A stretch of 8,617 nucleotides of DNA, taken from the NCBI GenBank assembly GCA_030744095.1, contig JASLRF010000119.1:1-8617 (forward strand), in the 5' to 3' direction. A program made the position numbers and the translations under genes. The notes under the pieces were generated by a model. That model had not been told where the DNA came from and did not search any database. It saw only the letters and a program-made list of their open reading frames with translations. Numbering within the stretch: the stretch's first letter is position 1; each line of letters opens with the position of its first letter. Of the stretch, positions 7,194 to 8,617 are shown piece by piece. The stretch comes from Pirellulaceae bacterium. Its GTDB lineage: Bacteria; Planctomycetota; Planctomycetia; Pirellulales; Pirellulaceae.

Positions 7194-8617
7194 GAAGCGA
7201 CTTGAAAACGGCACAAAGTAGCCATCTCGCTTCGCCCCGACTTACATTTCCTAACGACTTGTCCTTCCCACCAACCTTGGGGGGTGAGGGCTTGCGCGTC
7301 TCACCAGATCCGATTGCAGCCGATACAATCGAATTTTTAACTTTGCTTCGGACCGTAGGCCCCTCGTAAATGTCGATCGGCGGCGGTGCGTTTCCAAATG
7401 TCACCATGCCACCTTGGATTTTGTTCAGTTCCCGCTTCCCGACTTTCACGGATTGGAAGCCGATAAATAGTCTGACGTTGACCAAGCCAAAGAGTTGTCG
7501 GGCGGACACCAGGTCTTCACCTTCTCGGACCAAATTCGTCATCTGATGGATGATCGCCATCGCGGCGTCAACGGCGGAGTCCGCCTCGTTCGCCGTTGTC
7601 GTCCTAGCCTCCGCGGCGACGATTTCCGCTTGCAGCGAGGCAACTTGTTTGGAAAGCTGATCGAAGACGGTCGCTATCGCCTGGTACTGTTCATCAGTTT
7701 TTGCGCGGGCGAGGTTGTTGGAAGCTTGGTCACGTTGAGGTTCCACTTCGGCGAGTTCAGCGCGTTTTCGGGCAATCTCTTGTTGCTGTTGGTTGTCCCG
7801 CTGTTCTCCATCGGCCAACTGCCGAATGCGGGCTTCCAACTTCCGGAGGCGCTGCGGCGTAAGTGCGCGTTGTTGAATGCAACTCAAAACAAATCGCGCG
7901 GCGGTTTCCCCGTTCACGTGATTGTGGCTGCATTTGGCGCCGTGGCTTTGTTGGTAAAGGCCGCAAAGATATCGGAACGATTTTCCGTAAGGCTGCCGAT
8001 AAAGCGCCCAACCGCAATTCATATCGAAGATTCGACCGCCAAGCGGGTTTTTCTTCGGGTCGCGGGATCTCGGCTTTCCCCGTTGCGTGCCGCCTCGTTC
8101 GTTCAACTTCTCCAGCAATCGTCGATGGCGTTCAGGGTCAACGTCGGACTCAAATTGAGTCGGGGCGGAAATTCGATCGGTCTCGGAATTGCGAATTACC
8201 TTCGGCTTCGGTTTGTCTCCTTCTTGGGAATTCGCTTCCTCGGCTCGGTAATCGGTTTCATCTAGTTCACGAGGACCCTCTGGACTGAATCGGAGTTGGT
8301 CGCCCATGGATCTGCGACCGTACTCGACGACGCCTTGCAGCAGGGGGTTGCGTGCGATGTTGACGACCGTCGATTGACCCCACACACCGCTTGTCCGGTG
8401 TCGAACGCCGTTATCAGTTCGAAAGCGACCGTGGTCAGGTGTGGGCACTCCTTCCTCAGTCAGTGTCTTCGCGACTCGCGAGGCCGGCGTGGTCTCAAGC
8501 ATCTGAAGAATGCGTCGGATGACGGTCCACTCCTCCTCCGGACCCGGAAGCCAGAGTACATGATGACCGCGCATCTTGACGTATTCGCCTTCATTTAACT
8601 GCCGGACAGTGTCGCCG
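7156..8617 (-). CDS. Large serine recombinase, C-terminal part (truncated by window edge)
   Basis: The frame is open to the right edge, giving 486 visible residues. The ATG at 8574 is internal, because the 14 codons before it (ending EGEYVK) continue the domain. Numbering from that ATG, residues 1-90 are the Recombinase domain, with LPGPEEEWTVIRRI (9-22), ASRVAKTLTEEGVPTP (31-46) and STVVNIARNPLLQGVVEYGR (68-87). A zinc-ribbon region follows with C187, C204 and C215 (MNCGWALYR, YLCGLYQQSHGAKCSHNHV). A glutamine- and glutamate-rich coiled coil spans about 239-330. The catalytic resolvase domain with its serine should lie beyond 8617. Such enzymes integrate, excise or invert DNA at short attachment sites. 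The last 12 residues (about 461-472) are read antisense to the end of the DUF1501 relic, so the natural end of the gene may have been replaced by flanking sequence. Whether the enzyme is active cannot be told from this part. Confidence 0.88.
   Translation of the reverse strand, partial: GDTVRQLNEGEYVKMRGHHVLWLPGPEEEWTVIRRILQMLETTPASRVAKTLTEEGVPTPDHGRFRTDNGVRHRTSGVWGQSTVVNIARNPLLQGVVEYGRRSMGDQLRFSPEGPRELDETDYRAEEANSQEGDKPKPKVIRNSETDRISAPTQFESDVDPERHRRLLEKLNERGGTQRGKPRSRDPKKNPLGGRIFDMNCGWALYRQPYGKSFRYLCGLYQQSHGAKCSHNHVNGETAARFVLSCIQQRALTPQRLRKLEARIRQLADGEQRDNQQQQEIARKRAELAEVEPQRDQASNNLARAKTDEQYQAIATVFDQLSKQVASLQAEIVAAEARTTTANEADSAVDAAMAIIHQMTNLVREGEDLVSARQLFGLVNVRLFIGFQSVKVGKRELNKIQGGMVTFGNAPPPIDIYEGPTVRSKVKNSIVSAAIGSGETRKPSPPKVGGKDKSLGNVSRGEARWLLCAVFKSLLNPAAHRSACLC

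Noticed and set aside
7495..8265. 256-codon plus-strand open frame
   Set aside because: It is the antisense shadow of the serine recombinase, whose protein has clear family motifs along this whole stretch.

Overview
The window looks like chromosomal DNA of a planctomycete (Pirellulales-like). The reasons are a Tat-exported DUF1501-type gene, a zinc-protease-like lipoprotein of the DUF1570 type, an exported alpha/beta hydrolase, a large serine recombinase of the kind common in that phylum, GC-rich third codon positions, and palindromic 'CCCAGGGC-GTT-GCCCTGGG' and 'GCCCT-TTC-AGGGC' repeats between genes. This assignment rests on recognising protein families, not on a database search.

Layout. 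Positions 1-1028 hold no convincing complete gene. They contain a short open frame entering from the left edge (1-114), a possible gene remnant on the minus strand (321-446), and a cluster of hairpin repeats (719-954) arranged as two inverted copies of a three-hairpin cassette. Four intact genes follow in alternating orientation: a solute-binding lipoprotein (minus, 1029-2081), an HExxH lipoprotein with a lectin-like C-terminus (plus, 2243-3802), a threonine/serine dehydratase-like PLP enzyme (minus, 3826-4806), and a Tat-exported alpha/beta hydrolase (plus, 5044-6186). Two divergent intergenic gaps (2082-2242 and 4807-5043) must carry promoters for both flanking genes. The lipoprotein and dehydratase genes converge with only 23 bases between them.

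The right third is a decayed or rearranged zone. A DUF1501 gene (6310-7193) has lost its middle, with a phase change at about 6651-6654, so only its N- and C-terminal thirds remain in different frames. It converges on, and is overlapped by, the end of a large serine recombinase (minus, 7156 to beyond 8617), whose catalytic N-terminus lies outside the window.

The genes do not form an evident operon or pathway. Three of the proteins, plus the DUF1501 relic, carry export signals (two lipoproteins, two Tat substrates), so the common theme is cell-envelope or periplasmic work. I see no convincing new multi-gene system. The points most worth following are the internally deleted DUF1501 gene beside the recombinase, the inverted hairpin cassettes, and the protease/lectin-like lipoprotein.
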